A stretch of DNA of 64,000 nucleotides from Limosilactobacillus caecicola (lineage in GTDB: Bacteria; Bacillota; Bacilli; Lactobacillales; Lactobacillaceae), in assembly GCF_943192935.1 (NCBI RefSeq), contig NZ_CALPCI010000001.1, forward strand, positions 434,001 to 498,000, read 5' to 3'. Shown here piece by piece: positions 19,001 through 28,428 of the stretch; positions within the stretch are counted from its first letter, which is position 1, and each line of letters begins with the position of its first letter. The position numbers and the translations under genes are program-made. The notes under the pieces were generated by a model that had not been told where the DNA came from, searched no databases, and saw nothing but the letters and a program-made list of their open reading frames with translations.

Positions 19001-19897
19001 GGCTTGCCACAGGCTGATTACCAGGTTCAAATGCTAACTGCCAACCAGGTTGAAGCTAATTTGGCACAGTTAAAAGCCAACCATGGTGTTGAGGTATCAA
19101 CAGATCCGGGGAGCCAGCCATTGACGGCTCAGGAGCGGGAATTTCTCCACCAGGTTTTGACCATGCAATACCCGTACCAAGCGGCCACTCAAACGACGGC
19201 CTACCAATCCGTTTCGGCGATTCGGGATATCTTTGCGAACCAAGATCCCGATGATGCGGAGATGGGGCGGTTAACCTTCAATAAGGCGGAAGTTAAGGAT
19301 GAAGGTCAATACCTACGGGGCGATTTTAAACAACCGCAATTTATGCAGACGACGTCACAAGCACCGTTACCGACAGAGGTCGGGACGGCAACCCACCTGG
19401 TTTTCCAAATGCTCGATTTAACGCAGGGTCAGGTGACGACATCCCAAGTTCAGGCAACGATCAGGGACTTGGTGGCCCAGCGGTTAATCGCCAACGAGCG
19501 GGTTGCCAAGCAAATTGATGTTGCGGGAATTGTGAAATTTTACCAAACCGCGTTAGGACAACGAATTTTGCAAGCTCCAGGACAATTGGCCCGGGAAAAA
19601 CCATTTTCCATGTTGATGGATGGTCACCAGTTATTTAATGATCTGACGCCTGATGATGGCCAAATTTTAATTCACGGGATCATCGACGGTTATTTCCGGG
19701 GTGCGGATGGACTAGAATTATTTGACTATAAAACTGATTATTTGAAACCAGGCGATGAAGAGCGTCTGACCGAAATTGTTGATCGTTACCGCGGTCAAGT
19801 TAATCTTTACGCGGCCGCCCTTCAGCAAATGACTAGTGAAACAGTCACCCACCGTTACCTATACCTAGTGCGGACAGGCGATTTATACGAACTGTGA
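16046..19897 (+). CDS. rexA: RexA (AddA) helicase/nuclease subunit
   Basis: The 1283-residue UvrD-type helicase subunit has Walker A SASAGSGKT near residue 27, then DEYQDTN (Walker B), GDVKQSIYRFR, the HGSKGLQFPIVFV segment, and LLYVALTRAEQRL (motif VI). At the C-terminus is a RecB-family nuclease domain (HGIIDGYF, LFDYKTDY). It is the only ATP motor of the complex if RexB lacks its Walker motif. It starts inside the last codons of rexB, indicating translational coupling. The next gene begins 15 bases after its stop. Confidence 0.96.
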   Translation: MSNFQPTKEQARAINDRDRDILVSASAGSGKTAVLVDRVIKLLKENRHLNIDQMLLVTFTKEAAKNMKDRIRRRLLADSNDLHMRAQINRLALANISTIHSFCEQIIKRYYYVIGLDPQYRLVTDATEQALLKEQVWNDLQEDHLKEDYAMADPQDWHFSHLAENFADPKSNVGEGLQEVVEKLYQEANAQPDPDQWLDQAIENYEFGDEPITKSAFYQKALLPVLRPLMEQLVADWQDLVKEAAANDFGDVADLLNDDLAHVQEMQAALDQGAGTCWDELQALINNTGFGKLKAHRFKDDPERKAIYQDLTKNGRNVLRSRLADIHSKYFQYDEQQLRAKTAAACSTVAELVAVTKEFRQKYQEAKLSRHMLDFSDLEHYAYQILTNQTPAGQQVLAELQQHYQEILVDEYQDTNRLQDDLINQLHDPQINHLFMVGDVKQSIYRFRQADPSLFLDKYQRYQDATTADETVNLAENFRSMQNVTDFTNLIFTQLMDETVGEMAYDDQAQLKYAATWYQAAQPKATELLVYDANADNDTELTKEENRQRYLKLPEGADKYAGEVWMIGMRIRQMLDNQETIYDQESGHERPIKPADIVILERTKGPNNRIVEQFGQLNIPVVVQDVQNYFKATEVRTVMSLLKVIDNPYQDIPLVAVLRSPIVQLTEPEMAYLRIHHRSGNFYEALQAFVQTDVTGQGPADGVDPVELHQKVSEFLTQLAQFKVTAQQESLVDLIWQVYQSTGYLDYVGGMPSGKQRQANLHALYERAHTYEQSSFKGLYQFIHFIERMQRRNEDLGEAPVELATDAVNVMTIHGSKGLQFPIVFVIDLNHQFNTRDTASDLVIDPHLGIGIRYLGDAPMKGEGQSLTADQIKVTYDLPQRTVVADAITRANRAEEMRLLYVALTRAEQRLILTGSVNEKNSRNNLKSLWKRWSKGLQGSKIVLGAQLRLDSKSMLDWLGLCLVRTPQFDPQIIGGDDDVVKPTLGLPQADYQVQMLTANQVEANLAQLKANHGVEVSTDPGSQPLTAQEREFLHQVLTMQYPYQAATQTTAYQSVSAIRDIFANQDPDDAEMGRLTFNKAEVKDEGQYLRGDFKQPQFMQTTSQAPLPTEVGTATHLVFQMLDLTQGQVTTSQVQATIRDLVAQRLIANERVAKQIDVAGIVKFYQTALGQRILQAPGQLAREKPFSMLMDGHQLFNDLTPDDGQILIHGIIDGYFRGADGLELFDYKTDYLKPGDEERLTEIVDRYRGQVNLYAAALQQMTSETVTHRYLYLVRTGDLYEL

Positions 19898-19911
19898 TTG
19901 GAGGAACAATA

Positions 19912-20775
19912 ATGGAATTTAAGAATATTAATACGATGCGGACCTTGAATAATGGGGTCAAAATCCCTTGTGTTGGTTACGGAACCTTCCGGACACCAGC
20001 TGACGTTGCCGAAAAGGCGGTGGCGGATGCCATTGAAGTGGGCTACCGGCATATTGATACCGCTGCCGTTTACGGCAATGAAGAAGCGGTTGGTCGCGGG
20101 ATCAAGGATTCAGGAATTGACCGGAAACGGTTATTCGTGACGAGTAAACTCTGGAACACTGAACGGGGCTATGAATCAACCAAGAAGGCATTTCAGGCAA
20201 CCTTAGACCGACTGGACATGGATTATTTGGACCTGTACCTCATTCACTGGCCAGCGAATGAAAAGCAATTTGGTGCTGATGCTAAGAAACTGAATGCCGA
20301 AACGTGGCGGGCAATGGAAGACCTCTACCACGAAGGTAAGATTCGGGCGATTGGCTTGAGTAATTTTATGCCACACCACGTTGCTGACCTGCTGGAAACG
20401 GCGGAAGTTAAACCAATGGTGGACCAAATCGAAGTGCACCCCGGCTGGCCACATACGGAAGAGGTTAAAAAGCTTCAATCAATGGATCTCCTAGTTGAAG
20501 CATGGGCACCACTGGGTGGCCAAGGATCGACAGTCTTGACGAATCCAACCCTGCAAGACATTGCGGATCGTCATCATAAGACGGTGGCCCAGGTCTGCTT
20601 ACGGTGGGTGCTGCAGCAAAACATACTCCCATTACCAAAGTCGGTTCACGTCGACCGGATGAAGCAAAACACGGACTTCTTTGACTTTGAATTGAGTAAT
20701 GATGAAATGAAGCAAATTAGTGCCTTACGGGACCTCGGTGGCCAGTGTGCTGACCCCGATGCAGTTGATTACTAA
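19912..20775 (+). CDS. Aldo/keto reductase
   Basis: A 287-residue NADPH-dependent oxidoreductase of the bacterial YvgN/2,5-diketogluconate reductase type. The catalytic tetrad is visible: Asp and Tyr in GYRHIDTAAVYGNEEAVG, Lys in VTSKLWN and His in LYLIHWP. Substrate-side signatures are IGLSNF and the cofactor loop near LPKSVHVDRM. The physiological substrate cannot be told from sequence; small aldehydes such as methylglyoxal are usual. The ATG at 19912 follows GGAGG. It lies directly behind rexA, and its TAA overlaps the next gene's ATG by one base, so it sits in the rexBA operon. Confidence 0.92.
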   Translation: MEFKNINTMRTLNNGVKIPCVGYGTFRTPADVAEKAVADAIEVGYRHIDTAAVYGNEEAVGRGIKDSGIDRKRLFVTSKLWNTERGYESTKKAFQATLDRLDMDYLDLYLIHWPANEKQFGADAKKLNAETWRAMEDLYHEGKIRAIGLSNFMPHHVADLLETAEVKPMVDQIEVHPGWPHTEEVKKLQSMDLLVEAWAPLGGQGSTVLTNPTLQDIADRHHKTVAQVCLRWVLQQNILPLPKSVHVDRMKQNTDFFDFELSNDEMKQISALRDLGGQCADPDAVDY

Positions 20776-22472
20776 TGGGACGTCAACGACATCAGCAATT
20801 ACGTTGGTGGTGGGCGAGCTTTGGTCTAGTGGTGATTAGCGGTTTGCTGATCCGCTGGGTGTTCCTGCCGGTGTTGCGGCTGATTAACACCGCCTTGTTT
20901 CCCCAAGCAGAAGTGCCATTCGTTTCACTAGCGAATCTTGCCCGGATTATCCAATTTCATCCCTGGGTGACGGTGGCATTAATTCTCGAATTAGTGATTG
21001 TTTGGTGGCTACTGATGGCGGGGTGGGCGGCCTTCATCTTAGGAATGAAGGAAGTTTACTGGCCCGCTGGTAGTTGGCAGCATTGGATTAGCCAATTGAC
21101 CGGGACAGTTCATCATTTTCAAGGACGGCAATGGTGGCAAACATTAGTTGATTTTGTTGCCTTGGCGCCCTTATTTAGTGTGGCCTTTCGCACGCCATTA
21201 TTAATCGGTATCCGGATTCCCGAATTCCTCTTGGACTACGGGACGCGTCATTGGTGGTTGTTTGTCATTATGCTACTGGTGTATCTTGGCTGCCTAAGTT
21301 CGACGATCCTTCACCGGGGAACCTTACTAGATAGCATTTTGAAAGTCACATGTGACAAGCAACAAGTTCACCGCGGCAGTGTTTGGCAGTTAAGCGGGAC
21401 CTTGCTGGGTGCAGGAATTGTCAGTTGGCTCATTAATGCGGTGCTCGCTGGTTTACAGCTTATTTTGGCACCGGATAATCAGTGGGGTGGAATCGCGAGC
21501 TTGATAATCGCTGAAACGGCGGCCGTGGCCCTTTTGGGTTGGGTGTTGATGCGGTGGTTGGAATTACTCGAACCAGAGCTATTCAACCAGGTTCCCCAAG
21601 TTCATCGTCAGTGGGCCGGCTGGTCACTTGCTGGTTTATTGATATTATTGGTTAACATTGGGTTATCCGGATTTCAATATTTAAACCGCCCATCTTTGCG
21701 GCGACCCGTGACGATTGCCCACCGTGGGGTTGCCGACCGCAATGGGGTCCAAAATAGTATTGAGGTTCTCCGGCTGACCAGTCGTCGTTACCATCCTGAT
21801 TATATTGAGATGGATGTGCACGAAACCAAGGACCGCCAGTTTGTGGTGATGCATGATGAAAACCTGCGGCAATTGACGGGGGTTGATAAACGTCCCGGTC
21901 AGTTGACCCTCAAACAGTTGACGAAACTGACCGCTCACGAAAATGGTCATCAGGCTAAAGTGGCCAGTTTTGATGATTACTTGAAGGTGGCGGGGCAACT
22001 GCACCAGAAGTTGATTGTGGAACTCAAGACCACCCGCTATGATTCACGCGACGTGGTGGAACGTTTTAACCATCAATACGGGAACTTAATTGTCCGCCGT
22101 CATTACCTCGTGCACTCACTCGATTATGGGTTGGTCCGGCGTTTGCAACGACTCAATCCGCGGATGCAAGTGCTGTATTTACAAGCCTATAATTTTACGA
22201 ATCCACAAAAGCACATCGTGGGCTTTAATAATGAATATTCAACTTTGAACCAACGGTTTATTGATGCGGTGCACCGGCAAGGCAAACCGGTCTTTGCGTG
22301 GACGGTTAATAGTCGGGGCGCAATGAAACAGTTGGTTAACCAACAGGTCGACGGGATCGTGACGGACCGCTTGCCAGAATTGCAGCGGACAATTCGGCAA
22401 ACCATCCGCCAGCAGAGCGTTGTCGAACGATATTGGAATCTATTAAATCCCATTTCTAATCTGCCAGCTTAA
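20775..22472 (+). CDS. Membrane-anchored glycerophosphodiester phosphodiesterase
   Basis: A 565-residue two-part protein. About the first 305 residues are a multi-span membrane domain (GPDPase_memb type), with tryptophan-rich segments such as WWLLMAGWAAFILGM. The rest is a GDPD catalytic domain starting TIAHRGVADRNGVQNS, with YIEMDVHETKD and FVVMHDENL carrying the metal and catalytic residues and VDGIVTDRLPEL at the end. It probably acts on phosphodiesters of lipid or (lipo)teichoic-acid origin at the membrane. The start overlaps the preceding stop (TAATG), and a strong terminator follows. Confidence 0.92.
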   Translation: MGRQRHQQLRWWWASFGLVVISGLLIRWVFLPVLRLINTALFPQAEVPFVSLANLARIIQFHPWVTVALILELVIVWWLLMAGWAAFILGMKEVYWPAGSWQHWISQLTGTVHHFQGRQWWQTLVDFVALAPLFSVAFRTPLLIGIRIPEFLLDYGTRHWWLFVIMLLVYLGCLSSTILHRGTLLDSILKVTCDKQQVHRGSVWQLSGTLLGAGIVSWLINAVLAGLQLILAPDNQWGGIASLIIAETAAVALLGWVLMRWLELLEPELFNQVPQVHRQWAGWSLAGLLILLVNIGLSGFQYLNRPSLRRPVTIAHRGVADRNGVQNSIEVLRLTSRRYHPDYIEMDVHETKDRQFVVMHDENLRQLTGVDKRPGQLTLKQLTKLTAHENGHQAKVASFDDYLKVAGQLHQKLIVELKTTRYDSRDVVERFNHQYGNLIVRRHYLVHSLDYGLVRRLQRLNPRMQVLYLQAYNFTNPQKHIVGFNNEYSTLNQRFIDAVHRQGKPVFAWTVNSRGAMKQLVNQQVDGIVTDRLPELQRTIRQTIRQQSVVERYWNLLNPISNLPA

Positions 22473-22477
22473 AAGTC

Positions 22478-22543
22478 AAGAGCGCAGGAACTTATGCAAG
22501 TGCCTCATGAAGAGGTATGCCAGCAGTTTCTGCGCTCTTTTTA
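22478..22543 (+). terminator. Terminator after the rexBA-GDPD operon
   Basis: The 10-bp stem AAGAGCGCAG/CTGCGCTCTT (22478-22487 with 22530-22539) encloses a long partly paired loop and ends in five T. Confidence 0.85.
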
Positions 22544-22566
22544 CTGATTTTTTTAAAATGTAATTA

Positions 22567-22881
22567 TTAATGAATAAAGGCAGTTACAACGGTCACAATG
22601 CCGAAAATGATGCCCGGAAAATTACCGACAAACACGGCCCAATCCCGATGGCGTTTGTCTAAGGCGTAGGCGCACCACAAAAAACCATTAAAGGCCGCCA
22701 CCGTGGGTTGCAAGACATTGACTGGATGCCCCTGTAGGTTGGCCATGATTTCTGGAATGTAGGAAACGTACATCATAATGGTAAAAACTGATGCAATTCG
22801 TCCTAACATCATGGCACTTTTCTTTTCACCAGTGGTGAGTAGTTGCTGTTGGTTTAAACGTGACTTCTTTTTGGCATCCAT
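22567..22881 (-). CDS. SemiSWEET-like PQ-loop membrane protein
   Basis: A 104-residue protein with three membrane segments in the SemiSWEET/PQ-loop pattern. The first helix carries VFTIMMYVSYIPEI, with the proline-centred motif, the second FNGFLWCAYAL and the third FPGIIFGIVTVVTAF. Half-SWEET proteins dimerise to form sugar uniporters; the substrate is not known here. The ATG at 22881 follows GGGAGG, and an in-frame TTG directly before it is less well spaced. It stands alone on the minus strand, convergent with the GDPD gene and downstream of guaC. Confidence 0.75.
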   Translation of the reverse strand: MDAKKKSRLNQQQLLTTGEKKSAMMLGRIASVFTIMMYVSYIPEIMANLQGHPVNVLQPTVAAFNGFLWCAYALDKRHRDWAVFVGNFPGIIFGIVTVVTAFIH

Positions 22882-22956
22882 CAAGACTACCTCCCAATAT
22901 TAAATTATCTACGCTAAGATAGCCCAAAAGAATAATGGTGTCAAAAAATTATCACA

Positions 22957-23931
22957 TTAATAATCGCCATTCATGATGGAATTTTTAACAATGACGTAGT
23001 CGACCTTGGTAATGGATTCCAGGTCACGACCACCGGCGTAAGAAATTGAGGATTGTAAATCTTCTTGCATTTCTTGTAGCGTGTCCTTGATCGAACCACG
23101 GAATGGAACGAGCATTTGCTTGCCTTCGACATTGCGGTAGGCGCCCTTTTGCACTTCAGAGGCGGAACCCCAATATTGCTTGTATTGTTTACCATCGATG
23201 GTAATGACATTACCAGGAGATTCTTGGTGACCGGCCAACATCGAGCCAATCATGACCATTGAAGCGCCAAAGCGGACGGACTTGGCAATGTCACCATTGT
23301 GACGAATGCCGCCGTCAGCAATTAATGGTTTGCGGGCAGCCTTACTGCATAAACGCAGGGCGGCAAGTTGCCAACCACCGGTACCAAAGCCAGTCTTCAG
23401 TTTGGTGATGCAGGCCTTCCCCGGCCCCACCCCAACTTTGGTGGCGTCCGCGCCCGCATTTTCTAAATCCCGGACCGCTTCTGGGGTTGCGACGTTTCCC
23501 GCGGTCACAAACGTATTTGGTAATTGCTTTTTGATATGTTGTATCATTTTAATGACATAATCAGAATGTCCGTGAGCTACATCAATCGTAATGTACTCCG
23601 GATCTAAATGTTCGGATTTTAGTTGGTTAATGAAATCGTATTCGGCGTCCTTAATGCCGACTGAAATGGATGCAAAGAGGTTGCGATCATGCATCCGTTT
23701 GATAAAACCAGCCCGCTCTTCAGGGGCAAAACGGTGCATGACGTAGTAGTAATCATGCTCTGCTAACCAGGTTGCTAATTCCTCATTAATCACACTGGCC
23801 ATGTTGGCTGGAACCACGGGAATCTTGAACTTGTGCGGTCCAAACTGGACGCTCGTGTCGGCCTCTTTCCGGCTCTTAATAATACACTTATTAGGGATGA
23901 GTTGAATGTCATCATAATCAAAAGTTTCCAC
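22957..23931 (-). CDS. guaC: GMP reductase
   Basis: A 324-residue NADPH-dependent enzyme that deaminates GMP to IMP, balancing purine pools. It has the IMPDH/GMPR barrel with the catalytic loop [20 protein letters not shown], the DVAHGHSD phosphate-side motif and [15 protein letters not shown]. It lacks the CBS domains of GuaB, and the FGTGGWQ segment is of the Firmicutes GuaC type. It starts with GTG at 23931 behind AAAGGTGG. It is divergent from purA: GuaC (GMP to IMP) and PurA (IMP toward AMP) together convert GMP to AMP, so the shared upstream region makes sense. Confidence 0.94.
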   Translation of the reverse strand: METFDYDDIQLIPNKCIIKSRKEADTSVQFGPHKFKIPVVPANMASVINEELATWLAEHDYYYVMHRFAPEERAGFIKRMHDRNLFASISVGIKDAEYDFINQLKSEHLDPEYITIDVAHGHSDYVIKMIQHIKKQLPNTFVTAGNVATPEAVRDLENAGADATKVGVGPGKACITKLKTGFGTGGWQLAALRLCSKAARKPLIADGGIRHNGDIAKSVRFGASMVMIGSMLAGHQESPGNVITIDGKQYKQYWGSASEVQKGAYRNVEGKQMLVPFRGSIKDTLQEMQEDLQSSISYAGGRDLESITKVDYVIVKNSIMNGDY

Positions 23932-23980
23932 GCGGGGAAAACCACCTTTCTTAAATCCAATCGGTCAGAAACCATCTGTA

Positions 23981-24008
23981 AATATATCAGAACTTGATAA
24001 ATAGTCAA
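23981..24008 (-). promoter_or_regulatory. Promoter of guaC
   Basis: On the minus strand TTGACT (24003-24008) and TATATT (23981-23986) are 16 bases apart, with TGA before the -10 (extended form). Confidence 0.7.
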
Positions 24009-24033
24009 GACAATTTACGGACATTTTTGAAAA

Positions 24034-24058
24034 ACATTCGGAAAATAGTTCGCAAAAG
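24034..24058. promoter_or_regulatory. Candidate PurR boxes between guaC and purA
   Basis: On the minus strand TTTTGCGAACTAT and TTTTCCGAATGTT lie in tandem. Each has a few mismatches to the lactococcal PurBox AWWWCCGAACWWT. They sit upstream of both divergent promoters, just before the purA -35 box. Confidence 0.5.
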
Positions 24059-24061
24059 TTC

Positions 24062-24090
24062 TTGAAAAATCAAAGCAGATTCGGTAGTAT
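24062..24090 (+). promoter_or_regulatory. Promoter of purA
   Basis: TTGAAA (24062-24067) and TAGTAT (24085-24090) are 17 bases apart, about 50 bases before the start codon. Confidence 0.6.
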
Positions 24091-24129
24091 TATTGAGTAA
24101 CTGTGTGCTGATTTAGAAATGAATAATGA

Positions 24130-25431
<1,302 letters not shown>

Positions 25432-25436
25432 GACTT

Positions 25437-25471
25437 AAAAAGAGGCTGAGTTTTCTCAGTCTCTTTTTTTG
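25437..25471 (+). terminator. Terminator after purA
   Basis: The stem AAAGAGGCTGAG/CTCAGTCTCTTT (one wobble) has a TTTT loop and a run of seven T. Confidence 0.85.
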
Positions 25472-25800
25472 CTAACGGAATAATTCAATGGAGTGCTCCA
25501 CGACTGGTCGCACGAACTGGTCCTTGGGCCAGACTAATTCAATTTTTGATTGCCAAGCCCGGTACTTGATTGGGGATTGTGGCTGCTTGGCCAAATTTTG
25601 GGCGATTCTACCAGGAACCAGGGCGACACCCAAACCAGCGATGGCCCAAGTAATGGCGGTCCGCGCGTCATCACACTTAACGGCGTAGAATGGGTTAATC
25701 CCATGGCGAGCAAAACTTTCGTTAGAAACGACGATAAATGATTAGTGGCTGGTGAGCCAGGGATTTCAGAGTTAATGCTGGGCTGGTAAATTTCATGACG
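25472..25800 (-). pseudogene. LysR-family regulator remnant (C-terminal part)
   Basis: On the minus strand the last 90 or so codons of a LysR-type effector-binding domain can be read: FIVVSNESFARHGINPFYAV, then ITWAIAGLGVALVPG, ending VVEHSIELFR and a TAG at 25474-25472. Upstream the reading jumps to another frame near 25740 (HEIYQPSINSE), so there is at least one frameshift. The HTH half is missing. The right end abuts a remnant of another gene on the opposite strand. Confidence 0.7.
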
Positions 25801-26210
25801 GCCGGTGCCTCGACGGATATTCAAAATCCAGGAATCATTGACGACGCCATTAATGATTATCTGGGACAACACGAAGTCAAATTAGGGTCGTTCCACCAAT
25901 TACAGAAACTGGACCCAACGGCGACAAATAAAATTAATCAAATCGATTTTCACACTGGTCGCTCCGTGGCGTTGGTGGTCGATAACCAATTAGCGGGCGT
26001 CTTTATCCTTCAGGACCGGGTGCGGTCTGATTCAGCGGCTGCCTTAGCGGAATTACAAGCACGGGGGATTAAACCGGTGATGGCGTTAATGACGCACCAG
26101 CGTTAAAGCAGGCAGAAGTCGGGATTGCCATGGCCAATGCCGCTGATGTGGCAAAACGGAGTTCAAAGATGGTGCTACTCGAAGACGGCCTTACCCCGAT
26201 TTTACATCAG
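25801..26210 (+). pseudogene. P1B-type metal ATPase remnant
   Basis: Two pieces of a heavy-metal P-type ATPase are visible. The first, in the frame of 25795, ends with GVFILQDRVRSDSAAALAEL and ARGIKPVM, the start of the phosphorylation-domain core. The second is in another frame from 26082 and reads [18 protein letters not shown] followed by [16 protein letters not shown]. The stretch that should lie between (TGDN region, some tens of codons) is deleted at about 26080. The N-terminal half, including the DKTG site, is absent. The 3' end runs in frame into an LCP-protein remnant. Confidence 0.75.
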
Positions 26211-26700
26211 GTAAGCGAATTACTTGGGGTCCCAATTAATAACTATGCTTTGGTAAATATGGGGACCTTGAAGAAAGTAGTGAACATCGTTGGGGGAGTT
26301 CGCGTCAATAATCCGTTTGCGTTTACCTACGAAGGTTATCATTTTAAAAAGGGGTGGCAACATTGGAATGGTAATGAGGCGTTGAAGTACTCACGGATGC
26401 GCTATGATGATCCGAACAATGATTACGGCCGACAAAAGCGGGGGCAACAAGTGATCGAGTCGGTGATTCGAACTTTTAAAAAGAATTGGTCCGTGAAATC
26501 AGCGAATCAGTTGATTGCAGCAATGCAAGACGGGGTTCGAACGGACGTGCCATTGAAAAATAGTGCCACCCTGTACCTGAATTACCACCAGGCCATGGAA
26601 CGGGTGACGAAAGATTATTTGCAGGGGAAGAATGCGTAAATTGACGGAACTGATTTTCAAATTGCGGCAGATGTTGGGGCTAAAACCTAAAAAGGTTATT
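26211..26700 (+). pseudogene. LytR-CpsA-Psr (LCP) family remnant
   Basis: From about 26211 the frame reads [55 protein letters not shown]. This is the second half of an LCP cell-wall polymer transferase, including the conserved DxGRxxR part. The N-terminal anchor and first catalytic segment are missing. A TAA at 26637-26639 interrupts the family tail: after it the same frame continues IDGTDFQIAADVG. The open frame beginning at 26130 joins this piece to the ATPase remnant and is a deletion scar, not a designed fusion. Confidence 0.75.
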
Positions 26701-26900
26701 AATCATGAAACCTAGCTTTACAATCAACAAACAACGTGGAATGGCTACAATCGACAGGCTTTTCAGCTGCCAGAGGGAGCCCAATATAACGAATGGGTAC
26801 CCACGGCAAAGGTAAATTAACGACTTTGTGAATTTTAGCAAGAGCAAAAATATTTTTCACAAACAGCCTTACAGCGCGTAATGTTTGATATATGTGCATT
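26701..26900. other. Degenerate intergenic stretch before gabD
   Basis: One frame shows about 27 codons (WNGYNRQAFQLPEGAQYNEW and following, stop near 26818) that look like the end of another decayed gene I cannot identify. The rest is AT-rich without a recognisable gene. Confidence 0.35.
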
Positions 26901-26915
26901 TATAAACTAATCATT

Positions 26916-26950
26916 ATTTCACTTGTGAAATTCAATAAAACGGTTACAAT
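26916..26950 (+). promoter_or_regulatory. gabD promoter with overlapping inverted repeat
   Basis: TTGTGA (26923-26928) and TACAAT (26945-26950) are 16 bases apart. The inverted repeat ATTTCAC-TT-GTGAAAT (26916-26931) overlaps the -35 box, a position typical of a repressor operator. Confidence 0.55.
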
Positions 26951-26987
26951 GTGAAGTGTAGTCAAAATAGGAAAGGTGATTATAAAA

Positions 26988-28361
26988 ATGGCATATCAAA
27001 CAGTCAATCCATACACGAATGAAGTGGAACACGAATATCAACAAACCAGTAACGAAGAAATTGAAAAAACGTTAACGGCGGCTCATGCCCTATACTTAAA
27101 GTGGCGTGATGGTGATGAATTAGCAGAACGGAAGCAGATCATCACCCGCTTAGGCGAATTATTACGGAATAAGAAGCATGAGATGGCGACCATTATGACG
27201 CATGACATGGGGAAGCTAATTGGCGAAGCCGAAGGAGAAGTGGAATTATGTGCGTCCTTCTGTGATTACTATGTGGAACGGGCAGATCAATTCTTAGCGC
27301 CAACGCCAATTTACACGACCTCAGGAAATGCCTACGTCTTACACCAGGCAACCGGGGCATTAATGGCAGTTGAACCATGGAACTTTCCGTTCTACCAAAT
27401 TGCCCGGGTCTTTATCCCGAACTTCTTAGCGGGTAATCCAATGATTTTAAAGGACGCTTCTAATTGCCCAACTTCAGCGCAGGCCTTTGCTGACTTGGTA
27501 AAGGAAGCTGGAGCGCCAGAAGGCAGCCTTACCAACATGTTCATTAATTATGATCAAGTTGGCGATATCATTGCGGACCGGCGAGTTCAAGGTGTTTGCC
27601 TGACGGGTTCCGAACGTGGTGGCCAAGCAGTTGCCACGGAAGCGGCCAAGAACCTGAAGAAGAGTACGATGGAATTAGGTGGTAACGATGCCTTTATCGT
27701 TTTGCCAGATGCAGATATTGATAAGTTGGCGGCCATCATTCCAGCAGCCCGGTTATACAACGCCGGTCAAGTATGTACGTCTTCCAAGCGGTTCATCGTT
27801 CCAGATAACCTGTACGACGAATTTCTGGAACGGGCTAAGGCAGCATTTAGTAGTGTCAAGATGGGTGACCCAATGGATCCGAATACTACGCTGGCGCCAA
27901 TGAATTCTGAAAAGGCCAAGAATAAGTTGCAAAAACAGGTTGACTTGGCAATTGAAAATGGGGCGAAGGTAGTTTACGGTAACCAACCGGTAGATTTACC
28001 AGGTCAATTCTTCATGCCAACCATCTTGACTGACATCAGCAAGGACAATCCAGTCTTTGATCAAGAAATGTTTGGACCAGTCATGGCCGTCTATAAGTAC
28101 AGAGATGTGCAAGAAGCGATTGATTTAGCCAATGATTCGAGCTACGGCTTAGGGAGTAGTGTCTTTGGTCAGAACGTTTCCGAAGCCCGGAAGGTTGCTG
28201 CCCAAATTGATACAGGAATGACCTGGATTAATTCCGGCTGGGCCTCACTTCCAGAATTACCATTTGGTGGAGTTAAGCACTCCGGCTATGGTCGTGAATT
28301 AGCGGAACAAGGATTCATGTCATTTGTGAATGATCACTTAGTTTACGAACCAGAAGCATAA
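26988..28361 (+). CDS. gabD: NAD(P)-dependent succinate-semialdehyde dehydrogenase-type aldehyde dehydrogenase
   Basis: A 457-residue aldehyde dehydrogenase. Substrate-pocket and catalytic motifs are GALMAVEPWNFPFYQ, MELGGNDAFIVLPDAD (general base Glu) and NAGQVCTSSKRF (nucleophilic Cys). The C-terminal ELPFGGVKHSGYGRELAEQG is typical of the GabD/YneI branch. It could oxidise succinic semialdehyde from GABA, but in lactobacilli without GABA transaminase it may serve other aldehydes; no gabT is seen. The ATG at 26988 follows GAAAGGTGA. Monocistronic; a parS site follows within two bases of the stop. Confidence 0.85.
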   Translation: MAYQTVNPYTNEVEHEYQQTSNEEIEKTLTAAHALYLKWRDGDELAERKQIITRLGELLRNKKHEMATIMTHDMGKLIGEAEGEVELCASFCDYYVERADQFLAPTPIYTTSGNAYVLHQATGALMAVEPWNFPFYQIARVFIPNFLAGNPMILKDASNCPTSAQAFADLVKEAGAPEGSLTNMFINYDQVGDIIADRRVQGVCLTGSERGGQAVATEAAKNLKKSTMELGGNDAFIVLPDADIDKLAAIIPAARLYNAGQVCTSSKRFIVPDNLYDEFLERAKAAFSSVKMGDPMDPNTTLAPMNSEKAKNKLQKQVDLAIENGAKVVYGNQPVDLPGQFFMPTILTDISKDNPVFDQEMFGPVMAVYKYRDVQEAIDLANDSSYGLGSSVFGQNVSEARKVAAQIDTGMTWINSGWASLPELPFGGVKHSGYGRELAEQGFMSFVNDHLVYEPEA

Positions 28362-28362
28362 T

Positions 28363-28378
28363 TGTTTCACGTGAAACA
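28363..28378. other. parS: parS centromere-like site
   Basis: TGTTTCACGTGAAACA is a perfect 16-bp palindrome identical to the consensus chromosomal parS bound by ParB/Spo0J. It lies about 24 kb from oriC, between the gabD stop and its terminator. parA and parB are not in the window. Confidence 0.9.
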
Positions 28379-28379
28379 T

Positions 28380-28416
28380 AAAAGGAGAGCACTTCAGTTT
28401 GAAGTGCTCCCCTTTT
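28380..28416. terminator. Bidirectional terminator, gabD / lipoprotein gene
   Basis: The stem GAGCACTTC/GAAGTGCTC extends through AAAAGG and CCTTTT with one mismatch, giving T runs on both strands for the convergent genes. Confidence 0.85.
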
Positions 28417-28428
28417 TACATAGATTGA

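Noticed and set aside
19584-19597. GGCCCGGGAAAAA in rexA resembling a Noc site
   Set aside because: Only one half-site matches.
25795-26106. A 103-codon open frame on the + strand
   Set aside because: It contains only the middle of a metal-ATPase P domain and ends in a frameshift; treated as a remnant.
26130-26639. A 170-codon open frame that looks like an intact novel protein
   Set aside because: Its first 30 codons are a P-type ATPase hinge segment and the rest is half an LCP protein; it lacks a ribosome-binding site and start of its own.
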